A stretch of 38,942 nt of DNA, taken from the NCBI GenBank assembly GCA_018268415.1, contig JAFDWO010000125.1:1-38942 (forward strand), given 5' to 3'. Both the position numbers and the translations under genes were made by a program. Positions 7,782 through 15,730 of this stretch are shown here, piece after piece. Below the pieces are notes generated by a model, which worked only from the letters and a program-made list of their open reading frames with translations, did not search any database and was not told the origin of the DNA. This DNA comes from Actinomycetota bacterium (lineage in GTDB: Bacteria; Actinomycetota; Thermoleophilia; Solirubrobacterales; 70-9). Position 1 is the stretch's first letter. Every line of letters starts with the position of its first letter.

Positions 7782-8447
7782 GTGGTGTCAAGTCAGATCG
7801 ACAGGCTGTTGTCGCCGCGCCTGCGGGCCGCGGCGCTGATGCCGGCCGCGGTGCTCACCGTCCACCAGCTGCGCTACCTGCTCGCCTACGGCCGCGGGAC
7901 GGGGCAGGAACTGGAGAAGGAGGGGCATCAGTACCTGGGCGCGCTGGCGGTGCCGATCGCGATGTCGGTGGCGATCGTCGTCGGCCTCTTCGTCGCCCGC
8001 CTGGCGAGCGCCTGGCGTGAGGGCGAGAATGGGGCAGGTGGGCCGGCGTTCGGCGCCCGCGGCGCCGGGTCGCGAGCCTCCGCGTGGCGCGGCTTCCTGC
8101 GCCTGGCGCTCACCACCGGTGGCGCGCTGCTGACCATCTACTCGTGCCAGGAGCTGCTCGAGGGGATGCTTTCGAGCGGCCACCCGGGGGGCTTCCTCGG
8201 CGTCTTCGGCAACGGTGGCTGGTGGGCCGTCCCGCTCTCGTTCGCCTGTGGCTTCGTGATCGCCGCGGCCCTGCGCGGAGCGCGTGCCGCGATCCGCTGG
8301 GCCGCCGCGCGCCACCGCCGTTCTCAGGCCCTGCACGGGCGTCCGGCGCCCGCCCCGCGACCCCGTCGCCTCGCCTTGCCACGGCCGGTGCCGTTGGCGG
8401 GTGCCGCGGCAGGCCGCGCCCCACCGCTCGCTCCCGCGACGCCCTAG
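7782..8447 (+). CDS. Conserved 4-TM membrane protein of the copper cluster
   Basis: A 221-residue protein with four hydrophobic segments: about residues 18-36, 52-72, 104-126 and 145-164. No catalytic motif is seen. The segment VHQLRYLLAYG near the first helix is distinctive. The C-terminus is Arg/Pro/Ala-rich and ends in PLAGAAAGRAPPLAP, resembling the end of the small ORF at 11059 (LLGAALAGRAPPSAP); both precede genes for exported proteins of this cluster. The start is GTG 7782 or the adjacent GTG 7785; TAGAGT (7771-7776) lies 5 or 8 nt upstream, so 7785 may be the true leaderless start. A role in copper handling is inferred only from its neighbours. Confidence 0.7.
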   Translation: MVSSQIDRLLSPRLRAAALMPAAVLTVHQLRYLLAYGRGTGQELEKEGHQYLGALAVPIAMSVAIVVGLFVARLASAWREGENGAGGPAFGARGAGSRASAWRGFLRLALTTGGALLTIYSCQELLEGMLSSGHPGGFLGVFGNGGWWAVPLSFACGFVIAAALRGARAAIRWAAARHRRSQALHGRPAPAPRPRRLALPRPVPLAGAAAGRAPPLAPATP

Positions 8448-8455
8448 CGCCCGAG

Positions 8456-8505
8456 CACGCTGCGTGCCTTTTCCACCCCATGGGGTGGAAAAGGCACGCA
8501 GCGTG
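8456..8505. repeat. 50-bp perfect palindrome without loop
   Basis: Arms 8456-8480 and 8481-8505 are exact reverse complements (25 bp each) meeting at CCCATGGG. The palindrome sits 9 nt after a stop codon and 37 nt before the next start. No T-run follows either arm, so it is not a standard intrinsic terminator. It could terminate, stabilise or process the mRNA, or be a mobile palindrome. Confidence 0.9.
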
Positions 8506-8542
8506 GTTCGCGGCGCGCCGAACCACAAAGCAAGGAGAAACG

Positions 8543-9268
8543 ATGAGGAGCGCCAGACGGGCGCTGCTGGTCGCCGCACTCGCCCTCGTGTCGGTGCCGG
8601 CGCTGGTACCCGCCCAAGCCCTCGCCCACGGGGGCAACCCGAATTTCAGGTCGGAAATCAACTCGATCCAGCCGCCGCTGCCCAGCGGGGTCTCGGTCGA
8701 AGTCCTCGACTACGACAGCTACCTGCAGCTGAAGGACATGCAGGGCCACGAAGTCGTCCTCGACGGCTATGAGGGCGAGCCCTACGCGCGGATCGAGAAG
8801 GACGGAACCGTCCAGGTCAACGAGAAGTCGCCCGCGACCTACCTGAACGACAGCCGCTTCGAGACCGACGCGGCGGTGCCGAAGAGCGCCGACCCGAAGG
8901 CGCCGCCGGAATGGAAGACCGTCGACGACTCGGGGACGTTCATCTGGCACGACCACCGCATGCACTGGATGGTCGCGGGCCAGTTGCCCCCGCAGGTCAA
9001 GGACAAGGGCAAGAAAACGAAGATCTTCACGTACGAGGTCCCGATGACGGTGGACGGGACGAAGACGACCCTGCACGGGACGCTCTGGTGGGTCGGCAGC
9101 GCCAGTACCTCGAAGCTGCCGTTTGTGATCGCCGCGATCGTGATCGTCCTCGGTGGCGGCGCGCTGGTGCTGTGGCTGCGGCGGCGGCGGGACGGTGGCG
9201 ACGACGGCGATGCCGAGGGCGGGTCGGGCGAGTCGCCATCGAACGAGCCCGTGGGGGAGGCCTGGTAG
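8543..9268 (+). CDS. Exported membrane-anchored protein with HDHRMHW motif
   Basis: A 241-residue protein with a signal peptide (MRSARRALLVAALALVS, cleavage probably near AQALA, residue 28). The mature start is His-containing (HGGNPNFRSEIN), followed by a beta-rich extracytoplasmic domain, one C-terminal membrane helix (about 197-215) and an RRRRDGG plus acidic tail. The striking element is WHDHRMHW at 135-142: three closely spaced histidines and an Asp, a plausible metal site. The family is not one I can name. AAGGAG lies 5 nt before the ATG. It abuts the CopC-CopD gene with no gap, so a periplasmic copper role is likely but inferred. Confidence 0.75.
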   Translation: MRSARRALLVAALALVSVPALVPAQALAHGGNPNFRSEINSIQPPLPSGVSVEVLDYDSYLQLKDMQGHEVVLDGYEGEPYARIEKDGTVQVNEKSPATYLNDSRFETDAAVPKSADPKAPPEWKTVDDSGTFIWHDHRMHWMVAGQLPPQVKDKGKKTKIFTYEVPMTVDGTKTTLHGTLWWVGSASTSKLPFVIAAIVIVLGGGALVLWLRRRRDGGDDGDAEGGSGESPSNEPVGEAW

Positions 9269-11062
9269 GTGAAGGGACGGTCCCTGGTCGGCTTGCTCGC
9301 GACGCTCGTCGCGCTGGCGCTGCTGGCGCCCGCGACGGGGTCGGCGCACGCGCGCCTGGAAGGGACCGTCCCGCCGCAGGGCGCGGTGGTGAAGCACGAG
9401 CCGAGCGCGGTCATCTTCGAATTCGACGAGCCGGTGGAGGGCAACTTCGGTGCCGTGCGGGTCTACGACGCGGCGGGGGAACGGGTCGACGAGGGGGACG
9501 CCTTTCATCCCAACGGCGATGGCCCGAAGCTGGGCGTCCACCTGAAGCCGGGCCTGCCCGACGGCAGCTACACCGCCACCTACCGGGTCGTCTCCGCCGA
9601 CGGCCACATCGTCTCCAGCGGTTACGTCTTCTCGATCGGCAAGGAAGGCAGGGCGCCGAGCGAGACCGTCGGCGAACTCATCGGCGGCGCCGGCGTCGGC
9701 AAGGTGACCGAGGTCGCCTACGGGCTGGCGCGCGGGCTCGAGTACGCGGCGATCGCCCTCGCGGTCGGCGGCGTCGCCTTCCTGCTGCTCTGTTGGCTGC
9801 CCGCGGTGGGCGCCGCGGCGAAGGTGGGGGAGGAGTCACGCCGCGCCGCCGCCCGCGCTTTCAGGCGACGCCTGCGCATCGTTCTCTGGATCGCCACCGG
9901 AATCGGCCTGGTGGCCACGGCCGCCCAGATCGTCCTCGAGGGCGCCGAGGCCGCCGGCATCTCCGGCTTCTCGGCGATCGCGAAGACGATCATCGAAGAG
10001 ACCCTGGGAACCCGCTTCGGGACGGTTTGGGGATTTGCGTTTCTCGCCTGGGTGGCAGTTGCAGCCCTGACCCCGCTCGCGACGGGTGGATCAGGGGACC
10101 CCCGAACGAACCTCCCTGCTGTTCGTGAGAGAGGGGGTCCCATGATCCACCCCCTCGCCACGCTGCTGATGATCGTGCCCCTGGCCTATCTCGTCCTGTG
10201 CCCGGCGCTGAGCGGACACGGCTCGAGCCAGTCGCCGGTCGCGCTCAACTTCACGATGAACGCGATCCACGTTGCGGCGATGGCAGTTTGGCTCGGAGGA
10301 CTGGGGACGATGCTCCTGGTGCTGCCCGCGGCGACTCGCTCCGCGGCGAACTCTGCAGACCGCGGCCGTCTCCTTGCCGGACCACTCGCGCGGTTTTCGA
10401 ATGTCGCCCTCGCGAGCGTCGCCCTGATCATGGCCACCGGCCTGGTCCAGGCCTACGTCTACGTTCGTCAGGTCGGCGACCTCCTTTCGACGGGGTACGG
10501 ACGCGCCGTCCTCGTCAAGTTCCTGTTGCTGCTCTTCGTGATCGGCGTAGCGGCCTACAACCGTCGCAAGTCGGTTCCCCAGCTGGAGGCGCTCGCCGAG
10601 CGTGGCGAGACCCCCGGCCGGGCCGGCGTCCTGCTCCGCCGCGCCCTGCGGGCCGAGGTGGCGCTCCTGGCGGTCGTGATCGGCGTCACTGCCGCCCTGG
10701 CCGGCTACGCGCCGCCCGTCTCCGCCCAGGCCGGGCCGTTCGCGCTCACCACCGAAGTCGGCCCGACGACGCTGGAGATGGACGTCGACCCCGCTCGCGT
10801 CGGCGCCAACGTCATGCACGTCTACTTCTTCGACTCGAAGACCGGCGCGCCGTTCAGGCAGGGCAAGGAACTGACCATCACCGCGACCCTGCCCGACAAG
10901 GAAATCGGGCCGCTCCCGCTGAGCGTCCAGAGCGGTGGGCCGGGTCACTACATCGTCCCCGCGGCCCTCCTCAACGCTCCCGGCGACTGGGAGATCGCCA
11001 TCACCCTGCGGGTCTCCGAATTCGAACAGCTCGAAGAACGGGTCGAGGTGCCGGTCGGGTGA
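9269..11062 (+). CDS. CopC-CopD fusion, copper-binding and copper-transport membrane protein (YcnJ-like)
   Basis: A 597-residue protein. A signal peptide ends at GSA; the mature N-terminus starts with His27 (HARLEGTVPPQG), the usual copper ligand of CopC. The CopC fold (about 27-130) closes with VSADGHIVSSGYVFSIG, whose His is the second ligand. The CopD part (about 145-490) has roughly eight membrane helices, including PALSGHG and FTMNAIHVAAMAVWLGGLG; an extracellular beta domain follows. GTG 9269 directly follows the TAG of the preceding gene, with GGGGGAGG upstream. Residues about 274-293, in a loop between helices, are encoded by the palindromic insertion at 10088-10148. Such fusions are linked to copper import in Bacillus YcnJ. 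Confidence 0.9.
   Translation: MKGRSLVGLLATLVALALLAPATGSAHARLEGTVPPQGAVVKHEPSAVIFEFDEPVEGNFGAVRVYDAAGERVDEGDAFHPNGDGPKLGVHLKPGLPDGSYTATYRVVSADGHIVSSGYVFSIGKEGRAPSETVGELIGGAGVGKVTEVAYGLARGLEYAAIALAVGGVAFLLLCWLPAVGAAAKVGEESRRAAARAFRRRLRIVLWIATGIGLVATAAQIVLEGAEAAGISGFSAIAKTIIEETLGTRFGTVWGFAFLAWVAVAALTPLATGGSGDPRTNLPAVRERGGPMIHPLATLLMIVPLAYLVLCPALSGHGSSQSPVALNFTMNAIHVAAMAVWLGGLGTMLLVLPAATRSAANSADRGRLLAGPLARFSNVALASVALIMATGLVQAYVYVRQVGDLLSTGYGRAVLVKFLLLLFVIGVAAYNRRKSVPQLEALAERGETPGRAGVLLRRALRAEVALLAVVIGVTAALAGYAPPVSAQAGPFALTTEVGPTTLEMDVDPARVGANVMHVYFFDSKTGAPFRQGKELTITATLPDKEIGPLPLSVQSGGPGHYIVPAALLNAPGDWEIAITLRVSEFEQLEERVEVPVG
10088..10148 (+). repeat. Intragenic hairpin element in copC-copD
   Basis: Nested stems: GGATCA (10088-10093) with TGATCC (10143-10148), one mismatch, GGGACCCCC (10095-10103) with GGGGGTCCC (10133-10141), then ACGAAC with GTTCGT closing a 9-nt loop. 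The 29-nt core 10104-10132 is identical at 27 positions to 36167-36195 (opposite strand) inside hyuA. It adds residues to a loop of CopD without breaking the frame. Confidence 0.85.
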
Positions 11063-11346
11063 CCGTCCTCTTTTATCTCGTCCCGGCGCTGGCGCTGCTC
11101 GTCGCGCTGCTTCTCGGCCATTACCCCGGTGAGCGACTGCGGCTGCACCTCGCCGCCGTCCGCCGGCGGGCGGTGCGCGGCATCGCCGCGGTGCCACCTC
11201 CGGGCCAGCTGCTCTTCGTCCGTCGGCGACTGCCGCGCGGCGGCGCCCTGCTCGGCGCCGCCCTCGCCGGCCGCGCGCCGCCGTCGGCTCCGCGCGCCGC
11301 CCTCGCGGCGGCGCCGGCCGACGTCAACTGCGAAGAAAGGATTCAG
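11059..11346 (+). CDS. Small membrane ORF reading in frame into the YcnI gene
   Basis: A GTG at 11059 overlaps the TGA of the CopC-CopD gene (GTGA) and opens a frame with an N-terminal hydrophobic helix (VLFYLVPALALLVALLLG) and an Arg/Pro-rich body ending in LLGAALAGRAPPSAPR. There is no stop before the YcnI ATG at 11347, so the frame continues into that protein. Either translation restarts at 11347, which has its own AAAGGA site and signal peptide, or a 328-residue two-helix fusion is made, or a stop has been lost by frameshift. Similarity of the C-terminal LAGRAPP segment to the protein at 7782 suggests a real small gene. Function unknown. Confidence 0.5.
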
Positions 11347-12045
11347 ATGAAGGTCAGGACCCTCGTCCCGGCGGCGCTGCTCGCGCTGGCCCTGCTCGTC
11401 CCCGCGGCGGCGCAGGCCCACGTGACGCTGCAGCCGAGCGAAGCGCCTGAAGGCGCGTACACGGTGCTCGACGTACGGGTGCCGAACGAGAGCGACAGCG
11501 AAAACACGACCAAGGTGGCGGTCCAGTTCCCGGAAGGGTTCGGCGACGTCTCCTACCAGGCGGTGCCCGGTTGGAGCGTGAAGGTCGTCCACGCGAAGCT
11601 CAAGAAGCCGATCCAGACCGATGACGGCACCGTCACCGAAGGTGTCAGCGAGGTCATCTTCAGCGGCGGCAAGCTGCCGCCGGGGGAGTTCCAGGACTTC
11701 CCGCTGTCCGTGCAGATCCCCGGCAAGGCAGGCGAAGAGCTGACCTTCAAGGCGGTGCAGACGTACGAAAAGGAAGTCGTCCACTGGATCGGGGCGCCGG
11801 AAACCGAACACCCGGCACCACAGGTCCTGGTCACGCCGCCGAAGGAGCCGGGGACGACGACCACTTCCGTCGCCCGCCCGAGCGGCGAAGCGTCGGGCGG
11901 CGAATCCGGTGGCAGCGCGAGCGAGTCGAGCTCGGGTGGCTCCGACGACAACGGCCTCGCGATCGCGGCGCTGGTCGTGGCCGTGATCGCGCTGCTGGTC
12001 GCTGCCGCCGCGGTGCTCGGCAGTCGACGGAAGGCGACGGCGTGA
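11347..12045 (+). CDS. YcnI-like (DUF1775) copper-associated exported protein
   Basis: A 232-residue protein: signal peptide (MKVRTLVPAALLALALLVP), mature N-terminal His after AQA (HVTLQPSEAPEGAY), the DUF1775 beta-sandwich with PNESDSENTTKVAVQFPEG, a Thr/Ser/Gly-rich linker (about 175-205), then a C-terminal membrane helix and GSRRKATA. YcnI family members bind Cu(II) through the mature N-terminal histidine and are encoded with CopC/CopD proteins, as here. AAAGGA lies 6 nt before the ATG. A 39-bp palindrome follows and probably ends transcription. Confidence 0.9.
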   Translation: MKVRTLVPAALLALALLVPAAAQAHVTLQPSEAPEGAYTVLDVRVPNESDSENTTKVAVQFPEGFGDVSYQAVPGWSVKVVHAKLKKPIQTDDGTVTEGVSEVIFSGGKLPPGEFQDFPLSVQIPGKAGEELTFKAVQTYEKEVVHWIGAPETEHPAPQVLVTPPKEPGTTTTSVARPSGEASGGESGGSASESSSGGSDDNGLAIAALVVAVIALLVAAAAVLGSRRKATA

Positions 12046-12065
12046 GGCTCGCCTCCGCGGCCACT

Positions 12066-12104
12066 GTGGTGGCTTACCGTCGGATACCGACGGTAAGCCA
12101 CCAC
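12066..12104. repeat. 18-bp-arm palindrome between convergent genes
   Basis: GTGGTGGCTTACCGTCGG (12066-12083) and its exact reverse complement (12087-12104) are separated by ATA. It lies between the stops of ycnI (12045) and the minus-strand redoxin gene (12108). A bidirectional terminator is the simplest role, though no T-run is present. Confidence 0.85.
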
Positions 12105-12107
12105 GCC

Positions 12108-12929
12108 CTACGGCAGCCCAGGGTCGAAGCTCACCGACCAGACCCTCATCCCCGCCTCGGGGATGAGGGTTACGGCGTGCGCTCCGTGGCGCTCGTGGGC
12201 GGCGAGCTCGTAGATCCCCGGGCCGGGGATCTCGAGCTTGCCCCGGGGCTCACCGTCGACGGCGACGGCGAGCGATCCGACCCCCTCCACCGTTGCCCAG
12301 ACGCCGCCCGCTTCGTACTCGACGACCAGCTCGTCGGCCTCGTCGCCCCCGACCCAGGGTCGCTCCCAGTCACCGCCGGGGAAGAGCTCGGTGCTCGGCG
12401 CAATCACCCGCGCGTTCGGCGCGTCGACAGGGCGCAGCGGCGCCATCGTCTCCGGCAGCGGGCGCAGCGCATCGGCCTCTCGCAGCTCCTCCTGGATCGC
12501 CATCTCGGTCCCCAGGTATTCGCCCTCGCCGAAGTGGACCCAGGTGAGCGCACCGCCGAGCGACCAGAGGAAGAGGCTCGGCCATCCTTCGCAGCCGTAG
12601 AGGTGCCAGAGCTCGCGCTCCGCGTCGATCGCGACCGGGAACTCGACGCCCAGCCGCGCCAGTCCGGCCGCGACCGTCGCGCGATCGGCCCCGAAGCCGA
12701 AGCGCGGCGACTGCACGCCGATCACCGAGAGCCCGGCCTCGCGGTAGCGCCGCGCCCACTCGCCGAGGTAGGGGAGGGTGCGGATGCTGTTCAGCTGGGC
12801 GAAGTCGATGAAGTGCACGATCGCCGGGCCGCCCGCGGTGAGCGCCGGCATCGAGTCCGGTTCGACGCCGACCCACTCGAGTCCGGCGGGCAGGTCGGGG
12901 GCGGCGATGTTGTCGCGTCCGGGGCGCAT
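12108..12929 (-). CDS. DipZ-like redoxin domain protein lacking the CxxC
   Basis: A 273-residue soluble protein without signal peptide. The N-terminal half is a thioredoxin/TlpA fold: IVHFIDFAQLNSIRTLPYLGEW (in DipZ-type proteins the same place reads CINCxRTLPYL), SVIGVQSPRF, FPVAIDAERELWHLYGCEGWPSLFLW (with the cis-Pro WPS). The C-terminal part, LELVVEYEAGG-like onward, resembles the carbohydrate-binding-like domain at the end of DipZ. Both redox cysteines are replaced (Gln45 and Ser48), so it should not catalyse disulfide exchange. It may bind a partner or carry out another reaction. TAACGT lies 9 nt before the ATG. Confidence 0.75.
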   Translation of the reverse strand: MRPGRDNIAAPDLPAGLEWVGVEPDSMPALTAGGPAIVHFIDFAQLNSIRTLPYLGEWARRYREAGLSVIGVQSPRFGFGADRATVAAGLARLGVEFPVAIDAERELWHLYGCEGWPSLFLWSLGGALTWVHFGEGEYLGTEMAIQEELREADALRPLPETMAPLRPVDAPNARVIAPSTELFPGGDWERPWVGGDEADELVVEYEAGGVWATVEGVGSLAVAVDGEPRGKLEIPGPGIYELAAHERHGAHAVTLIPEAGMRVWSVSFDPGLP

Positions 12930-12938
12930 GAGCGCGGG

Positions 12939-12944
12939 ACGTTA
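12939..12944 (-). promoter_or_regulatory. -10 hexamer TAACGT of the redoxin-like gene
   Basis: TAACGT on the minus strand ends 9 nt before the ATG at 12929, matching the leaderless layout seen at other genes here. Confidence 0.35.
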
Positions 12945-13027
12945 TCCTGGCGCGCCGCGCCGCGGATCGGCGCCGCCCCTTCTCGTCCCCGCGTGCCCCA
13001 CCGTGTGCCTGACGGAGGCCTCGCTCG

Positions 13028-14428
13028 ATGATCCCCGCCCTGCCCTACGCCCACGCCCTCGTCGCCAAGCAGGACCTGCCGCTTCCCGCCTGGCTCTTCG
13101 CCTGGGCGGCGTCGATAGTCCTCGTCGTCTCCTTCTTCGCCCTCTCCGCCGCCTGGCGCAAGCCGCGGTTCGAGGAGGAGCGCTGGCGCCCGTCGGCGGC
13201 CTGGCTGACCGCGGTCCTGCGCTCCTGGCCGATCCAGGTCCTCTGCGGCGGCCTCGCCGTCTTCCTGCTCGGGGTCGGCATCTACTCCGGGATCCACGGC
13301 ACCGAAGCGCCCGACCGCAATTTCGCGATCACGTTCTTCTTCGTCACCGTCTGGATCGGATTCCCGTTCGCCTCGGCGCTGCTGGGCAACGTCTTCCCTC
13401 CTTTCAACCCCTGGCGGGCGATCGCGAGGGTCGTTGGCGGCGCCTACGGTCTCCTCGCCAGGCGCCCGATGCGCCACCTCGCCTACCCGGAGCGGCTCGG
13501 TCGCTGGCCCGCGGCGGCCGGCCTGCTCGGCTTCGTCTGGCTGGAGGTCGTCTACGGTTCAAGCGGCGGCGTCGCGGTCGGTCTCGAACCGCACGCGGCG
13601 GGCGTCGCCGCCTGCGTCTACACCGGCTACACGCTGGCGATGATGGCCCTCTTCGGCTCGGAGACCTGGTGCGCGCGCGGCGAGATCTTCTCCGTCTACT
13701 TCGGGATGTTCTCCCAGCTCGCGCCATTCGGCATGAAGGAGGGGCGGATCGGTCGCCGCCGGCCCCTCGCCGCCGCGACCAGGTGGGCGACCAGCGTCCC
13801 CGGCTCGACCGCCGTGGTGATCGCCTCGATCGCCACGACCAGCTTCGACGGCGCCGAGGATGGTGCCTACAAAGCGGCCCTCGAACACGTCGAGAGGTGG
13901 CTCACCGACGCCGGGATCGGCCCGCTGGCAACGATCCGCATCGCCGACACGATCTTCATGGCGGCGACCGTCGCGGGTGTCGCGCTGGTCTACCTGCTCG
14001 GGGTGAAGGGCATGCGGTCGGTCCCCGGCGCGCCGCCGTTCAGGCAGTTGGTCCGCGGCTTCGCCCACTCGCTGATCCCGATCGCCCTCGCCTACCTCAT
14101 CGCCCACTACTTCAGCCTCTTCGTCTACCAGGAGCAGGCCCAGTTCACCTACCTCCTCTCGGACCCCCTGGGCACCTCGACCACGAACCTCTTCGGCACC
14201 GCCGAATACGGCATCGATTTCAACGCCCTCTCCCCGAACGCCATCTGGTACGTCCAGGTCGCCGCGCTCCTCGCCGGCCACGTCCTCGGCCTCACCCTGG
14301 CCCACGACAAAGCCCTCGTCTACTGGCGCGACTATCGCCGCGCCTCCCGCTCCCAGTACTGGATGCTCGCGGTGATGGTGGCCTTCACCTGCTTCGGCCT
14401 CTACCTGCTCTCGGTGGGAGCGAGCTGA
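13028..14428 (+). CDS. Polytopic membrane protein, 'fenitrothion hydrolase'-labelled family
   Basis: A 466-residue protein with about ten hydrophobic helices and no signal peptide. Recognisable segments are GNVFPPFNPWRAIAR, SETWCARGEIFSVYFGMFSQLAPFG and HYFSLFVYQEQAQ. From memory, relatives in actinobacteria are labelled fenitrothion hydrolase (FedA/FedB-like), which is probably a poor guide to their normal function. GGAGG lies about 9 nt upstream of the ATG. The next small ORF overlaps by one base (TGATG), so both are translated together. The position beside CopC-CopD and YcnI suggests a membrane role tied to metal handling; that is inference. Confidence 0.7.
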   Translation: MIPALPYAHALVAKQDLPLPAWLFAWAASIVLVVSFFALSAAWRKPRFEEERWRPSAAWLTAVLRSWPIQVLCGGLAVFLLGVGIYSGIHGTEAPDRNFAITFFFVTVWIGFPFASALLGNVFPPFNPWRAIARVVGGAYGLLARRPMRHLAYPERLGRWPAAAGLLGFVWLEVVYGSSGGVAVGLEPHAAGVAACVYTGYTLAMMALFGSETWCARGEIFSVYFGMFSQLAPFGMKEGRIGRRRPLAAATRWATSVPGSTAVVIASIATTSFDGAEDGAYKAALEHVERWLTDAGIGPLATIRIADTIFMAATVAGVALVYLLGVKGMRSVPGAPPFRQLVRGFAHSLIPIALAYLIAHYFSLFVYQEQAQFTYLLSDPLGTSTTNLFGTAEYGIDFNALSPNAIWYVQVAALLAGHVLGLTLAHDKALVYWRDYRRASRSQYWMLAVMVAFTCFGLYLLSVGAS

Positions 14429-14586
14429 TGTCGGCGGCCATCGCCATCCCGTCCGCTCACCTCGGCCACTGGCTCTGGGTCTTCTACGTGATCCCGGTCC
14501 TGATCGTGGTCGGCGGGATCATCCGCTCGACCCGGGCGGAGAAGAAGCGCGAACGGGAGGACAAACGGACTAGAGGATCTCGCTGA
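14428..14586 (+). CDS. Small single-helix membrane protein, 52 aa
   Basis: Starts at ATG 14428, sharing a base with the TGA of the preceding membrane gene. It has one hydrophobic helix, WLWVFYVIPVLIVVGGII, followed by a strongly basic tail with KKREREDKR. The arrangement suggests an accessory subunit of the preceding polytopic protein. It overlaps the 3' end of the convergent sufD by 17 nt. The family is not recognised. Confidence 0.6.
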   Translation: MSAAIAIPSAHLGHWLWVFYVIPVLIVVGGIIRSTRAEKKREREDKRTRGSR

Positions 14587-15730
14587 GGCGGCGCTCGAGG
14601 GCAGCGGAGATCTCGTCGCGAACGGGGCCCTCGGCGAGCCGTTCCACCAGGGCCTCGAGGAAGCCTTCGATCACGAGGCTCTTGGCCGCCGCCTCGCCGA
14701 GTCCGCGCGAGGTGAGGTAGAAGAGCTGGTCCTTGTCGACCTGGGCGATCGCCGCGGCGTGGGTGCAACGGACGTCGTCGGCGAGGATCTCGAGGCCGGG
14801 GATCGCGTCGGCGTGGGCCTCGGTCGAGAGGAGGAGGTTGCGGCTCTCCTGGAAGGCGTCGGTCTGCTGGGCGCCGGGATCGACCTTGATCATGCCGCGC
14901 CAGACCGCCGTCGAGCCCGCCGCGAGGACACCGCGGAAGGCGAGGTCGGAGTTGGTGTTCGGCGCCGCGTGCTCCTGCGTCGTGTCGTAGTCGAGGTGCT
15001 GGCCGGGGCCGCCGGCGTACCCGCCGGTCACCCGCGCCTCGGAGCCCTGGCCGGCGAGCTTGGTCTCCATCCGCACCTTCCCGCGCCCCGAGCCGAAGCC
15101 GAGCGCCGACCAGTCGAGCCTGCCGTCGCGCTCCACCTGGGCGCGCTGGGTGGCGAAGATCCACGACTTCTCGGAGAGGTCCTGGGTGTTGACGTAGCGC
15201 AGCGTCGCCGCCTGGCCGACGGAGAGCTCGACCACCGAGTTCAGCAGCGCGTCCACCTCGTCGTCGGGCGAGGACCAGTGCTCCCAGACCTCCGCCTCGG
15301 CGCCCTCCTCGAGGACGATGAGCGTGCGCCAGCTGACCGCGCTGCCGCTCGCCTCGAGGGGGACCTCGATCCGTATCGGCTCGCTCAGCTTCACGCCGCG
15401 CGGCACGTGCACCAGCACGCCGTCGCGCCAGTCGGCCTCGTTGCGGGCGACGAACGGATCCTCGATCGACACCAGCGACCCGAGCGCCCCGGCGAGCAGC
15501 TCGCCGTGCGTCTCGACCGCCTCGGCCAGCGAGACGACCGTCGCGCCCTCGCCGCCGCTCAGCTCCACTGCCGTGCTCGCGCCGGCGTAGGAATCGAGGT
15601 CGAGGTTCGCCAGGTCGGTGAATTCCCATCCCTTGGACTTGTGGTCGGGGAGGGGGAGGGACTCGGTCAGCGCGGCACCCTGGCGCCGCCGCTCCTCGAG
15701 CCAGGCCGGCTCCGTCGCGAGCTCAGCCAA
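14570..15730 (-). CDS. sufD: Fe-S cluster assembly protein SufD
   Basis: Partner of SufB in the SufBC2D scaffold that builds [Fe-S] clusters in the cytosol. The 386-residue protein shows [13 protein letters not shown] near the N-terminus, the beta-helix core, and the C-terminal SufBD signature [18 protein letters not shown], followed by [10 protein letters not shown]; the His of CTHAA is the expected functional residue. The start is a TTG (15730) overlapping the sufB stop by 8 nt, with GGAGGG 7 nt upstream. It is the last gene of the Rieske-sufB-sufD unit. Confidence 0.93.
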   Translation of the reverse strand: MAELATEPAWLEERRRQGAALTESLPLPDHKSKGWEFTDLANLDLDSYAGASTAVELSGGEGATVVSLAEAVETHGELLAGALGSLVSIEDPFVARNEADWRDGVLVHVPRGVKLSEPIRIEVPLEASGSAVSWRTLIVLEEGAEAEVWEHWSSPDDEVDALLNSVVELSVGQAATLRYVNTQDLSEKSWIFATQRAQVERDGRLDWSALGFGSGRGKVRMETKLAGQGSEARVTGGYAGGPGQHLDYDTTQEHAAPNTNSDLAFRGVLAAGSTAVWRGMIKVDPGAQQTDAFQESRNLLLSTEAHADAIPGLEILADDVRCTHAAAIAQVDKDQLFYLTSRGLGEAAAKSLVIEGFLEALVERLAEGPVRDEISAALERRLSEIL

